Below, piece after piece: positions 45,540 through 60,262 of a DNA stretch of 64,000 nt (positions within the stretch are counted from its first letter, which is position 1; each line of letters starts with the position of its first letter). A model generated the notes under the pieces. It had not been told where the DNA came from. It saw only the letters and a list, made by a program, of their open reading frames with translations, and did no database searches. Location: assembly GCA_947579665.1 (NCBI GenBank), contig OX388348.1, forward strand, positions 1,860,001 to 1,924,000. Reading direction: 5' to 3'. The DNA is from Sympetrum striolatum (lineage: Eukaryota > Arthropoda > Insecta > Odonata > Libellulidae). The translations under genes and the position numbers were made by a program.

Positions 45540-48500
45540 GTGCAATATCACTCATCCTCTGCTCTTCTAGTAATCAAACAGTTGGGTTCTCCTTTCTTAA
45601 ATCAATGTTTGATGTTCACTCATTGTAGTCCTTCATTCTTCACCGCTCATTCCTCTGCACCCTTCATCTTAGCATCATATCTTCAGTTCCTTATTACATT
45701 CGCTATCCAATTCTTCTTCATTTGGATAGTCATATCAAGAATCTTTTTTTTAGATGCTTACCTCGAAGCACCTCTTCATTGCAAAATGTTATCTTCATAT
45801 TTTATGCTTCTACAGAACAGAATAATCAAATACATGTCAATGTATTGCCTATTTTTCTCCCTCGGGTCCATTTCACTGCCATGCCTTGTTGCTTCCATCT
45901 CAAATCATTTCATCAATCTCTTCCTCAGTTTTACATTATTTCACGACTTAAAACATTCATCTACTCTCTGCATGCCTGTCTTTTCGCTTCGTATTATTCA
46001 CATAACTCCTCTCTCCCCTCTGAAATCTATTTCCCACACTCGTAGATATTGAAGTACTTCTTTTAGTTCTGTTCCATGTTTTATGGTGGAAATTACTTAG
46101 TGCTTTTTTATCATTTCTAAATGTCGTTCCACTAAGAACCGGGAGAGAGCTTCGATTCTAATACCAAAAATCAATTAAAATAAAAATTTTGGGTAATTAT
46201 CTTCATTTATATTTGCGTAAATATTTGAAAAAATAGAAATGCACTATCTGGGGTCTTATTGACCAAATGCTGCTCTCATATTTTTAATTGTTATTTTGGG
46301 GTGAAAATTTAAATATTTTTTATTGATAAAGGGAGTGGTCGCGAGTGCCGAAGGAGGGTGATTGTTTAAATATTATACATAATAAGGGAGAGGTCGCGAG
46401 TGTCGATGGGTGGTTTTTCGCGTTGCAGAGGGGCCGAAAGGGGAATGAAAGAGTAAATAACGTTAAAACTTTTCGAGTCTTGTGTCATTATTAGCAGCGT
46501 TGTTTGAATATGACCCCAAAATTCTCTGCATCATTAAGATCCTTCGATTGGCAAATAAACTTTGAATTATTTATTCTTAAAATTGATCTTTATATATGTA
46601 GCTTTTTTTAACAAATATCTTACGTTCACCTAAGGTTGTATTCAATCATCGGTAAAATTGTGCTAAATCAAAGTCAGCCACTATCATATGTTGAGGTTTG
46701 CTCGATTAGGCCATAGGAGTAATTTGTGCAATTTCACTCATCTTCCGCTCTTCATTTAAACAAACAGTTAGGTTCTTCTTTCTTAACTCAATGTTTGAAG
46801 TTCACTCATATTCATCCTTCATTCTTCACCATTCATTCCTCTGCGCCCTTCATCCAAGCATCATACCTTGAGTTCATTATTACATTCCCCATCCATTTCT
46901 TTTTCATTTGGATAGTCATATCGATGAATCCTTTTTTCAGAACCTCTAAGCACCTCTTCATTTCAAAATTTTACCTTCATATTTTATGCTTCTACAGAAC
47001 AGAATAATCAAATACATGTCAATGTGTTGCCCATTTTCGTCACTCTGGTTCCGTTTCACTGCCATGCCTTGTTCTTCCATCTCAAAGCTTTTCATCAATC
47101 TCTTCCTAAGTTTTAAGTTTTTTCACGACTTAAAACATTCCTCTATTTTCTGCAGGCATGACTACTTTGTATTATTCACAAAACTACTCTCTCCCCTCTG
47201 AAATCTATTTCCCCACACTCGTAGATATTGAAATATTTCTTTTAGTCCCGTTCCATGTTTTATTGAGGAAATAACTTAGTGCTTTTCTATCATTTCTCAA
47301 TGTCGTTCCAATAAGAACAGCCAGAGAGCTTCGATTCTAATAGCTAAAATCAATAAAAATAAATATTTTGGGTAATTATCATCATTAATATTTGCATAAA
47401 CATTAAATAAAAGAAAAACACTATCTGGGGTCATATTGACAAAATGCTGCTCTCATTTGGATAATTGTTTATTTGGGGTGAAAATTTAAATATTTTTTAT
47501 TGATAAAGGGAGTGGGCGCGAGTGCAGAAGGTGGGTGATTGTTTATACATAAAAAGGGAGAGGTCGCGAGTGTCGATGGGTGGTTTTTCGCGTTGCTGAG
47601 GGGCCGAAACGGGAATGAAAGAGTAAATAACGTTAAAACTTTTCGAGTCTTTTTGCATTATTAGAAGCGTTGTTTGAATATGACCCCAAAATTCTTTGCA
47701 TCATTAAGATCTTTCGATTGGCAAATAAACTTTGAATTATTTATTGTTAAAATTGATCTTTATATATGTAGCTTTTTTTTAACAAATATCTTACGTTCAC
47801 CTAAAGTTGTATTCAATGATCGGTAAAATTGTGTTAAATCAAAGTCAGCCACTATCATATGTTGAGGTTTGCTTGATTAGGCCATAGGAGTAATTTGTGC
47901 AATTTCACTCATCTTCCTCTCTTCATTTAAAAAAACAGTTAGGTTCTTCTTTCTTAACTCAATGATTGAAGTTCACTCATTGTCATCCTTCATTCTTCAC
48001 CATTCATTCCTCTGCGCCCTTCTTCCAAGCATCATAGCTTGTGTTCATTATTACATTCCCCATTCATTTCTTTTTCATTTGGATAGTCATATCGATGAAT
48101 CCTTTTTTCAGAACCTCTAAGCACCTCTTCATTTCAAAATGTTATCTTCATTTTATGCTTCTACAGAACAGAATAATCAAGTACATGTCAATGTATTGCC
48201 TATTTTTCTCCCTCGGGTCCATTTCACTGCCATGCCTTGTTGCTTCCATCTCAAATCATTTCATCAATCTCTTCCTCAGTTTTACATTATTTCACGACTT
48301 AATACATTCATCTACTTTCTGCATGCCTGTCTTTTCGCTTCGTATTATTCACAAAACTACTCTCTCCCCTCTGAAATCTATTTCCCCACACACGTAGATA
48401 TTGAAATATTTCTTTTAGTCCCGTTCCACGTTTTATTGAGGAAATAACTTAGTGCTTTTTTATCATTTCTCATTGTCGTTCCAATAAGAACAGCCAGAGA

Positions 48501-50250
48501 GCTTCGATTCTAATAGCTAAAATCAATAAAAATAAATATTTTGGGTAATTATCATCATTAATATTTGCATAAACATTAAATAAAAGAAAAACACTATCTG
48601 GGGTCATATTGACAAAATGCTGCTCTCATTTGGATAATTGTTATTTTGGGGTGAAAAATTAAATATTTTTTATTGATAAAGGGAGTGGGCGCGAGTGCCG
48701 AAGGTGGGTGATTGTTTAAATATTATACATAATAAGGGAGAGGTCGCGAGTGTCGATGGGTGGTTTTTCGCGTTGCTGAGGGGCCGAAAGGGGAATGAAA
48801 GAGTAAATAACATTAAAACTTTTCGAGTCTTGTTGCATTATTAGAAGCGTTGTTTGAATATGACCCCAAAACTCTCTGCATCATTCATATCTTTCGATTG
48901 GAAAATAAACTGAGTAATTCATAGTTAAAATTGATCTTTATATATGTAGCTTTTATTTAACAAATATCTTACGTTCACCTAAAATTGTATGCATTGATCG
49001 GTAAAATTGTGTTAAATCAAAGTCAGCCACTATCATATGTTGAGGTTTGCTTGATTAGGCCATAGGAGTAATTTGTGCAATTTCACTCATCTTCCGCTCT
49101 TCATTTAAACAAACAGTTAGGTTCTTCTTTCTTAACTCAATGTTTGAAGTTCACTCATTGTCATCCTTCATTCTTCACCATTCATTCCTCTGCGCCCTTC
49201 ATCCAAGCATCATACCTTGAGTTCATTATTACATTCCCCATCCAATTCTTTTTCATCTGGATAGTCATATCGATGAATCCTTTTTTCAGAACCTCTAAGC
49301 ACCTCTTCATTTCAAAATGTTATCTTCATATTTTATGCTTCTACAGAACAGAATAATCAAATACATGTCAATGTGATGCCCATTTTCGTCACTCGGGTTC
49401 CATTTCACTGCCATGCCTTGTTCTTCCATCTCAAAGCTTTTCATCAATCTCTTCCTAAGTTTTAAGTTTTTTCACGACTTAAAACATTTCTCTATTTTCT
49501 GCATGCCTGACTACTTTGTATTATTCACAAAACTCCTCTCTCCCCTCTGAAATCTATTTCCCCACACTCGTAGATATTGAAATATTTCTTTTAGTCCCGT
49601 TCCACGTTTTATTGAGGAAATAACTTAGTGCTTTTTTATCATTTCTCAATGTCGTTCCAATAAGAACAGCCAGAGAGCTTCGATTCTAATAGCTAAAATC
49701 AATAAAAATAAATATTTTGGGTAATTATCATCATTAATATTTGCATAAACATTAAATAAAAGAAAAACACTATCGGGGGTCATATTGACAAAATGCTGCT
49801 CTCATTTGGATAATTGTTATTTTGGGGTGAAAAATTAAATATTTTTTATTGATAAAGGGAGTGGGCGCGAGTGCCGAAGGTGGGTGATTGTTTAAATATT
49901 ATACATAATAAGGGAGAGGTTGCGAGTGTCGATGGGTGGTTTTTCGCGTTGCTGAGGGGCCGAAAGGGGAATGAAAGAGTAAATAACGTTAAAACTTTTC
50001 GAGTCTTGTTGCATTATTAGAAGCGTTGTTTGAATATGACCCCAAAACTCTCTGCATCATTCATATCTTTCGATTGGAAAATAAACTGAGTAATTCATAG
50101 TTAAAATTGATCTTTATATATGTAGCTTTTATTTAACAAATATCTTACGTTCACCTAAAATTGTATGCATTGATCGGTAAAATTGTGTTAAATCAACGTC
50201 AGCAACTATCATTTGTTAAAGTTTGCTTGATTAGGCCATAGGAGTAATTT
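45540..50250 (+). repeat. Four full-length satellite monomers before the trimer region
   Basis: Monomers start at 45540 (A-type, GTGCAATATCACTC with CTAGTAATC), 46726, 47897 and 49075. The 4711-bp block between two A-type starts behaves as a tetramer. The monomer at 47897 is mosaic: B-like at its start and A-like from about 48180. Confidence 0.85.
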
Positions 50251-53200
50251 GTGCAATATCACTCATCCTCTGCTCTTCTAGTAATCAAACAGTTGGGTTC
50301 TCCTTTCTTAAATCAATGTTTGATGTTCACTCATTGTAGTCCTTCATTCTTCACCACTCATTCCTCTGCACCCTTCATCTTAGCATCATATCTTCAGTTC
50401 CTTATTACATTCCCTATCCAATTCTTCTTCATTTGGATAGTCATATCAAGAATCTTTTTTTTAGATGCTTACCTCGAAGCACCTCTTCATTGCAAAATGT
50501 TATCTTCATATTTTATGCTTCTACAGAACAGAATAATCGAATACATGTCAATGTATTCCCTTTTTTTCTCCCTCGGGTCCATTTCACTGCCATGCCTTGT
50601 TGCTTCCATCTCAAATCATTTCATCAATCTCTTCCTCAGTTTTACATTATTTCACGACTTAAAACATTCATCTACTCTCTGCATGCCTGTCTTTTCGTTT
50701 CGTATTATTCACATAACTCCTCTCTCCCCTCTGAAATCTATTTCCCCACACTCGTAGATATTGAAGTACTTCTTTTAGTTCTGTTCCATGTTTTATGGTG
50801 GAAATTACTTAGTGCTTTTTTATCATTTCTAAATGTCGTTCCACTAAGAACCGGGAGAGAGTTTCGATTCTAATACCAAAAATCAATTAAAATAAAAATT
50901 TTGGGTAATTATCTTCATTTATATTTGCGTAAATATTTGAAAAAAAAGAAATGCACTATCTGGGGTCTTATTGACCAAATGCTGCTCTCATATTTTTAAT
51001 TGTTATTTTGGGGTGAAAATTTAAATATTTTTTATTGATAAAGGGAGTGGGCGCGAGTGCCGAAGGAGGGTGATTGTTTAAATATTATACATAATAAGGG
51101 AGAGGTCGCGAGTGTCGATGGGTGGTTTTTCGCGTTGCTGAGGGGCCGAAAGGGGAATGAAAGAGTAAATAACGTTAAAACTTTTCGAGTCTTGTTGCAT
51201 TATTAGAAGCGTTGTTTGAATATGACCCCAAAATTCTTTGCATCATTAAGATCTTTCGTTTGGCAAATAAACTTTGAATTATTTATTGTTAAAATTGATC
51301 TTTATATATGTAGCTTTTTTTTAACAAATATCTTACGTTCACCTAAAGTTGTATTCAATGATCGGTAAAATTGTGTTAAATCAAAGTCAGCCACTATCAT
51401 ATGTTGAGGTTTGCTTGATTAGGCCATAGGAGTAATTTGTGCAATTTCACTCATCTTCCTCTCTTCATTTAAAAAAACAGTTAGGTTCTTCTTTCTTAAC
51501 TCAATGATTGAAGTGCACTCATTGTCATCCTTCATTCTTCACCATTTATTCCTCTGCGCCCTTCATCCAAGCATCATAGCTTGAGTTCATTATTACATTC
51601 CCCATCCAATTCTTTTTCATTTGGATAGTCATATCGATGAATCCTTTTTTCAGAACCTCTAAGAACCTCTTCATTTCAAAATGTTATCTTCATATTTTAT
51701 GCTTCTACAGAACAGAATAATCAAATACATGTCAATGTGATGCCCATTTTCGTCACTCGGGTTCCATTTCACTGCCATGCCTTGTTCTTCCATCTCAAAG
51801 CTTTTCATCAAACTCTTCCTAAGTTTTAAGTTTTTTCACGACTTAAAACATTTCTCTATTTTCTGCATGCCTGACTACTTTGTATTATTCACAAAACTCC
51901 TCTCTCCCCTCTGAAATCTATTTCCCCACACTCGTAGATATTGAAATATTTCTTTTAGTCCCGTTCCACGTTTTATTGAGGAAATAACTTAGTGCTTTTT
52001 TATCATTTCTCAATGTCGTTCCAATAAGAACAGCCAGAGAGCGTCGATTCTAATAGCTAAAATCAATAAAAATAATATTTTGGGTAATTATCATCATAAA
52101 TATTTACATAAACATTAAAAAAAAAAGAAAAACACTATCTTGGGTCATATTGACAAAATGCTGCTCTCATTTGGATAATTGTTTATTTGGGGTGAAAATT
52201 TAAATATTTTTTATTGATAAAGGGAGTGGGCGCGAGTGCCGAGAGTGGGTGATTGTTTATACATAATAAGGGAGAGGTCGCGAGTGTCGATGGGTGGTTT
52301 TTCGCGTTGCTGAGGGGCCGAAACGGGAATGAAAGAGTAAATAACGTTAAAACTTTTCGAGTCTTTTTGCATTATTAGCAGCGTTGTTTGAATATGACCC
52401 CAAAATTCTCTGCATCATTAAGATCTTTCGATTGGCAAATAAACTTCGAATTATTTATTGTTAAAATGGATCTTTATATATGTAGCTTTTTTTAACAAAT
52501 ATCTTACGTTCACCTAAAGTTGTATTCAATGATCGGTAAAATTGTGTTAAATCAAAGTCAGACACTATCATATGTTGAGGTTTGCTTGATTAGGCCATAG
52601 GAGTAATTTGTGCAATTTCACTCAACTTCCGCTCTTAATTTAAACAAACAGTTAGGTTCTTCTTTCTTAACTCAATGTTTGAAGTTCACTCATTGTCATC
52701 CTTCATTCTTCACCACTCATTCCTCTGCGCCCTTCATCCAAGCATCATACCTTGAGTTCATTATTACATTCCCCATCCAATTCTTTTTCATTTGGATAGT
52801 CATATCGATGAATCCTTTTTTCAGAACCTCTAAGCACCTCTTCATTTCAAAAGGTTATCTTCATATTTTATGCTGTAAATGCTGAAATCTATTTCCCCAC
52901 ACTCGTAGATATTGAAATATTTCTTTTAGTCCCGTTCCACGTTTTATTGAGGAAATAACTTAGTGCTTTTTTATCATTTCTCATCGCGTTCCAATAAGAA
53001 CAGCCAGAGAGTGTCGATTCTAATAGCTAAAATCAATAAAAATAAATATTTTGGGTAATTATCATTATTAATATTTGCATAAACATTTAAAAAAAAGAAA
53101 AACACTATCTGGGGTCATATTGACAAAATGCTGCTCTCATTTGGATAATTGTTATTTTGGGGTGAAAAATTAAATATTTTATATTGATAAAGGGAGTGGG

Positions 53201-53587
53201 CGCGAGTGCCGAAGGTGGGTGATTGTTTAAATATTATACATAATAAGGGGGAGGTCGCGAGTGTCAATGGGTGGTTTTTCGCGTTGCTGAGGGGCCGAAA
53301 GGGGAATGAAAGAGTAAATAACGTTAAAACTTTTCGAGTCTTGTTGCATTATTGGCAGCAATGTTTGAATATGACCCCAATATTCTTTGCATCATTAAGA
53401 TCCTTCGATTGGCAAATAAACCTTGAATTATTTATTGTTAAAATTGATCTTTATATATGTAGCTTTTTTTTAACAAATATCTTACGTTCACCTAAAGTTG
53501 TATTCAATGATCGGTAAAATTGTGTTAAATCAAAGTCAGCCACTATCATATATTGAGGTTTGCTTGATTAGGCCATAGGAGTAATTT
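50251..53587 (+). repeat. Higher-order trimer unit 1 (A-B-T)
   Basis: A 1188 bp (50251), B 1171 bp (51439), T 978 bp (52610). The B monomer here still has the AATGATTGAAG variant shared with 47897, unlike later B monomers, so this unit is transitional. Confidence 0.9.
52610..53587 (+). repeat. T-type monomer with ~200-bp internal deletion
   Basis: After TTCATATTTTATGCT the sequence jumps through GTAAATG to CTGAAATCTATTTCC, skipping about 200 bp present in A and B monomers. The same junction recurs at about 56211, 59549 and 61698, so one deletion event was copied with the trimer. Confidence 0.93.
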
Positions 53588-56500
53588 GTGCAATATCACT
53601 CATCCTCTGCTCTTCTAGTAATCAAACAGTTGGGTTCTCCTTTCTTAAATCAATGTTTGATGTTCACTCATTGTAGTCCTTCATTCTTCACCACTCATTC
53701 CTCTGCACCCTTCATCTTAGCATCATATCTTCAGTTCCTTATTACATTCCCTATCCAATTCTTCTTCATTTGGATAGTCATATCAAGAATCTTTTTTTTA
53801 GATGCTTACCTCGAAGCACCTCTTCATTGCAAAATGTTATCTTCATATTTTATGCTTCTACAGAACAGAATAATCGAATACATGTCAATGTATTCCCTTT
53901 TTTTCTCCCTCGGGTCCATTTCACTGCCATGCCTTGTTGCTTCCATCTCAAATCATTTCATCAATCTCTTCCTCAGTTTTACATTATTTCACGACTTAAA
54001 ACATTCATCTACTCTCTGCATGCCTGTCTTTTCGCTTCGTATTATTCACATAACTCCTCTCTCCCCTCTGAAATCTATTTCCCCACACTCGTAGATATTG
54101 AAGTACTTCTTTTAGTTCTGTTCCATGTTTTATGGTGGAAATTACTTAGTGCTTTTTTATCATTTCTAAATGTCGTTCCACTAAGAACCGGGAGAGAGTT
54201 TCGATTCTAATACCAAAAATCAATTAAAATAAAAATTTTGGGTAATTATCTTCATTTATATTTGCGTAAATATTTGAAAAAAAAGAAATGCACTATCTGG
54301 GGTCTTATTGACCAAATGCTGCTCTCATATTTTTAATTGTTATTTTGGGGTGAAAATTTAAATATTTTTTATTGATAAAGGGAGTGGGCGCGAGTGCCGA
54401 AGGAGGGTGATTGTTTAAATATTATACATAATAAGGGAGAGGTCGCGAGTGTCGATGGGTGGTTTTTCGCGTTGCTGAGGGGCCGAAAGGGGAATGAAAG
54501 ATTAAATAACGTTAAAAATTTTCGAGTCTTGTTTCATTATTAGCAGCGTTGTTTGAATTTGACCCCAAAATTCTCTGCATCATTAAGATCTTTCGATTGG
54601 CAAATAAACTTTGAATTATTTATTCTTAAAATTGATCTTTATAGATGTAGCTTTTTTTAACAAATATCTTACGTTCACCTAAAGTTGTATTCAATGATCG
54701 GTAAAATTGTGTTAAATCAAAGTCAGCCTCTATCATATGTTGAGGTTTGCTTGATTAGGCCATAGGAGTAATTTGTGGTATTTCACTCATCTTCCGCTCT
54801 TCATTTAAACAAACAGTTAGGTTCTTCTTTCTTAACTCAATGTTTGAAGTTCACTCATTGTCATCCTTCATTCTTCACCATTCATTCCTCTGCGCCTTTC
54901 ATCCAAGCATCATACCTTGAGTTCATTATTACATTCGCCATCCAATTCTTTTTCATTTGGATAGTCATATCGATGAATCCTTTTTTCAGAACCTCTAAGC
55001 ACCTCTTCATTTCAAAATGTTATCTTCATATTTTATGCCTCTACAGAACAGAATAATCAAATACATGTCAATGTGATGCCCATTTTCGTCACTCGGGTTC
55101 CATTTCACTGCCATGCCTTGTTCTTCCATCTCAAAGCTTTTCATCAAACTCTTCCTAAGTTTTAAGTTTTTTCACGACTTAAAACATTTCTCTATTTTCT
55201 GCATGCCTGACTACTTTGTATTATTCACAAAACTCCTCTCTCCCCTCTGAAATCTATTTCCCCACACTCGTAGATATTGAAATATTTCTTTTAGTCCCGT
55301 TCCACGTTTTATTGAGGAAATAACTTAGTGCTTTTTTATCATATCTCAATGTCGTTCCAATAAGAACAGCCAGAGAGCGTCGATTCTAATAGCTAAAATC
55401 AATAAAAATAAATATTTTGGGTAATTATCATCATAAATATTTACATAAACATTAAAAAAAAAAAGAAAAACACTATCTGGGGTCATATTGACAAAATGCT
55501 GCTCTCATTTGGATAATTGTTTATTTGGGGTGAAAATTTAAATATTTTTTATTGATAAAGGGAGTGGGCGCGAGTGCCGAGAGTGGGTGATTGTTTATAC
55601 ATAATAAGGGAGAGGTCGCGAGTGTCGATGGGTGGTTTTTCGCGTTGCTGAGGGGCCGAAACGGGAATGAAAGAGTAAATAACGTTAAAACTTTTCGAGT
55701 CTTTTTGCATTATTAGCAGCGTTGTTTGAATATGACCCCAAAATTCTCTGCATCATTAAGATCTTTCGATTGGCAAATAAACTTTGAATTATTTATTGTT
55801 AAAATGGATCTTTATATATGTAGCTTTTTTTAACAAATATCTTACGTTCACCTAAAGTTGTATTCAATGATCGGTAAAATTGTGTTAAATCAAAGTCAGA
55901 CACTATCATATGTTGAGGTTTGCTTGATTAGGCCATAGGAGTAATTTGTGCAATTTCACTCAACTTCCGCTCTTAATTTAAACAAACAGTTAGGTTCTTC
56001 TTTCTTAACTCAATGTTTGAAGTTCACTCATTGTCATCCTTCATTCTTCACCACTCATTCCTCTGCGCCCTTCATCCAAGCATCATACCTTGAGTTCATT
56101 ATTACATTCCCCATCCAATTCTTTTTCATTTGGATAGTCATATCGATGAATCCTTTTTTCAGAACCTCTAAGCACCTCTCCATTTCAAAAGGTTATCTTC
56201 ATATTTTATGCTGTAAATGCTGAAATCTATTTCCCCACACTCGTAGATATTGAAATATTTCTTTTAGTCCCGTTCCACGTTTTATTGAGGAAATAACTTA
56301 GTGCTTTTTTATCATTTCTCATCGCGTTCCAATAAGAACAGCCAGAGAGCGTCGATTCTAATAGCTAAAATCAATAAAAATAAATATTTTGGGTAATTAT
56401 CATTATTAATATTTGCATAAACATTTAAAAAAAAGAAAAACACTATCTGGGGTCATATTGACAAAATGCTGCTCTCATTTGGATAATTGTTATTTTGGGG

Positions 56501-56925
56501 TGAAAAATTAAATATTTTATATTGATAAAGGGAGTGGGCGCGAGTGCCGAAGGTGGGTGATTGTTTAAATATTATACATAATAAGGGGGAGGTCGCGAGT
56601 GTCAATGGGTGGTTTTTCGCGTTGCTGAGGGGCCGAAAGGGGAATGAAAGAGTAAATAACGTTAAAACTTTTCGAGTCTTGTTGCATTATTGGCAGCAAT
56701 GTTTGAATATGACCCCAAAATTCTTTGCATCATTAAGATCCTTCGATTGGCAAATAAACCTTGAATTATTTATTGTTAAAATTGATCTTTATATATGTAG
56801 CTTTTTTTAAACAAATATCTTACGTTCACCTAAAGTTGTATTCAATGATCGGTAAAATTGTGTTAAATCAAAGTCAGCCACTATCATATGTTGAGGTTTG
56901 CTTGATTAGGCCATAGGAGTAATTT
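53588..56925 (+). repeat. Higher-order trimer unit 2 (A-B-T)
   Basis: A 1187, B 1173, T 978 bp. The A-monomer translation differs from that of unit 1 at one of 168 residues, far closer than A is to B within a unit. Confidence 0.93.
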
Positions 56926-59900
56926 GTGCAATATCACTCATCCTCTGCTCTTCTAGTAATCAAACAGTTGGGTTCTCCTTTCTTAAATCAATGTTTGATG
57001 TTCACTCATTGTAGTCCTTCATTCTTCACCACTCATTCCTCTGCACCCTTCATCTTAGCATCATATCTTCAGTTCCTTATTACATTCCCTATCCAATTCT
57101 TCTTCATTTGGATAGTCATATCAAGAATCTTTTTTTTAGATGCTTACCTCGAAGCACCTCTTCATTGCAAAATGTTATCTTCATATTTTATGCTTCTACA
57201 GAACAGAATAATCGAATACATGTCAATGTATTGCCTATTTTTCTCCCTCGGGTCCATTTCACTGCCATGCTTTGTTGCTTCCATCTCAAATCATTTCATC
57301 AATCTCTTCCTCAGTTTTACATTATTTCACGACTTAAAACATTCATCTACTCTCTGCATGCCTGTCTTTTCGTTTCGTATTATTCACATAACTCCTCTCT
57401 CCCCTCTGAAATCTATTTCCCCACACTCGTTGATATTGAAGTACTTCTTTTAGTTCTGTTCCATGTTTTATGGTGGAAATTACTTAGTGCTTTTTTATCA
57501 TTTCTAAATGTCGTTCCACTAAGAACCGGGAGAGAGTTTCGATTCTAATACCAAAAATCAATTAAAATAAAAATTTTGGGTAATTATCTTCATTTATATT
57601 TGCGTAAATATTTGAAAAAAAAGAAATGCACTATCTGGGGTCTTATTGACCAAATGCTGCTCTCATATTTTTAATTGTTATTTTGGGGTGAAAATTTAAA
57701 TATTTTTTATTGATAAAGGGAGTGGGCGCGAGTGCCGAAGGAGGGTGATTGTTTAAATATTATACATAATAAGGGAGAGGTCGCGAGTGTCGATGGGTGG
57801 TTTTTCGCGTTGCTGAGGGGCCGAAAGGGGAATGAAAGATTAAATAACGTTAAAAATTTTCGAGTCTTGTTTCATTATTAGCAGCGTTGTTTGAATTTGA
57901 CCCCAAAATTCTCTGCATCATTAAGATCTTTCGATTGGCAAATAAACTTTGAATTATTTATTCTTAAAATTGATCTTTATATATGTAGCTTTTTTTTAAC
58001 AAATATCTTACGTTCACCTAAAGTTGTATTCAATGATCGGTAAAATTGTGATAAATCAAAGTCAGCCTCTATCATATGTTGAGGTTTGCTTGATTAGGCC
58101 ATAGGAGTAATTTGTGGTATTTCACTCATCTTCCGCTCTTCATTTAAACAAACAGTTAGTTTCTTCTTTCTTAACTCAATGTTTGAAGTTCACTCATTGT
58201 CATCCTTCATTCTTCACCATTCATTCCTCTGCGCCTTTCATCCAAGCATCATACCTTGAGTTCATTATTACATTCGCCATCCAATTCTTTTTCATTTGGA
58301 TAGTCATATCGATGAATCCTTTTTTCAGAACCTCTAAGCACCTCTTCATTTCAAAATGTTATCTTCATATTTTATGCTTCTACAGAACAGAATAATCAAA
58401 TACATGTCAATGTGTTGCCCATTTTCGTCACCCGGGTTCCATTTCACTGCCATGCCTTGTTCTTCCATCTCAAAGCTTTTCATCAATCTCTTCCTAAGTC
58501 TTAAGTTTTTTCACGACTTAAAACATTTCTCTATTTTCTGCATGCCTGACTACTTTGTATTATTCACAAAACTCCTCTCTCCCCTCTGAAATCTATTTCC
58601 CCACACTCGTAGATATTGAAATATTTCTTTTAGTCCCGTTCCACGTTTTATTGAGGAAATAACTTAGTGCTTTTTTATCATTTCTCAATGTCGTTCCAAT
58701 AAGAACAGCCAGAGAGCGTCGATTCTAATAGCTAAAATCAATAAAAATAAATATTTTGGGTAATTATCATCATAAATATTTACATAAACATTAAAAAAAA
58801 AAGAAAAACACTATCTGGGGTCATATTGACAAAATGCTGCTCTCATTTGGATAATTGTTTATTTGGGGTGAAAATTTAAATATTTTTTATTGATAAAGGG
58901 AGTGGGCGCGAGTGCCGAGAGTGGGTGATTGTTTATACATAATAAGGGAGAGGTCGCGAGTGTCGATGGGTGGTTTTTCGCGTTGCTGAGGGGCCGAAAC
59001 GGGAATGAAAGAGTAAATAACGTTAAAACTTTTCGAGTCTTTTTGCATTATTAGCAGCGTTGTTTGAATATGACCCCAAAATTCTCTGCATCATTAAGAT
59101 CTTTCGATTGGCAAATAAACTTTGAATTATTTATTGTTAAAATGGATCTTTATATATGTAGCTTTTTTTAACAAATATCTTACGTTCACCTAAAGTTGTA
59201 TTCAATGATCGGTAAAATTGTGTTAAATCAAAGTCAGACACTATCATATGTTGAGGTTTGCTTGATTAGGCCATAGGAGTAATTTGTGCAATTTCACTCA
59301 ACTTCCGCTCTTAATTTAAACAAACAGTTAGGTTCTTCTTTCTTAACTCAATGTTTGAAGTTCACTCATTGTCATTCTTCATTCTTCACCACTCATTCCT
59401 CTGCGCCCTTCATCCAAGCATCATACCTTGAGTTCATTATTACATTCCCCATCCAATTCTTTTTCATTTGGATAGTCATATCGATGAATCCTTTTTTCAG
59501 AACCTCTAAGCACCTCTTCATTTCAAAAGGTTATCTTCATATTTTATGCTGTAAATGCTGAAATCTATTTCCCCACACTCGTAGATATTGAAATATTTCT
59601 TTTAGTCCCGTTCCACGTTTTATTGAGGAAATAACTTAGTGCTTTTTTATCATTTCTCATCGCGTTCCAATAAGAACAGCCAGAGAGCGTCGATTCTAAT
59701 AGCTAAAATCAATAAAAATAAATATTTTGGGTAATTATCATTATTAATATTTGCATAAACATTTAAAAAAAAGAAAAACACTATCTGGGGTCATATTGAC
59801 AAAATGCTGCTCTCATTTGGATAATTGTTATTTTGGGGTGAAAATTAAATATTTTATATTGATAAAGGGAGTGGGCGCGAGTGCCGAAGGTGGGTGATTG

Positions 59901-60262
59901 TTTAAATATTATACATAATAAGGGAGAGGTCGCGAGTGTCGATGGGTGGTTTTTCGCGTTGCTGAGGGGCCGAAAGGGGAATGAAAGAGTAAATAACGTT
60001 AAAACTTTTCGAGTCTTGTTGCATTATTGGCAGCAATGTTTGAATATGACCCCAAAATTCTTTGCATCATTAAGATCCTTCGATTGGCAAGTAAACTTTG
60101 AATTATTTATTGTTAAAATTGATCTTTATATATGTAGCTTTTTTTTAACAAATATCTTACGTTCACCTAAAGTTGTATTCAATGATCGGTAAAATTGTGT
60201 TAAATCAAAGTCAGCCTCTATCATATGTTGAGGTTTGCTTGATTAGGCCATAGGAGTAATTT
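56926..60262 (+). repeat. Higher-order trimer unit 3 (A-B-T)
   Basis: A 1188, B 1172, T 977 bp. Its B monomer has the GTGGTATTTCACTC variant also found at 54775, 60263 and 63601. Confidence 0.93.
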
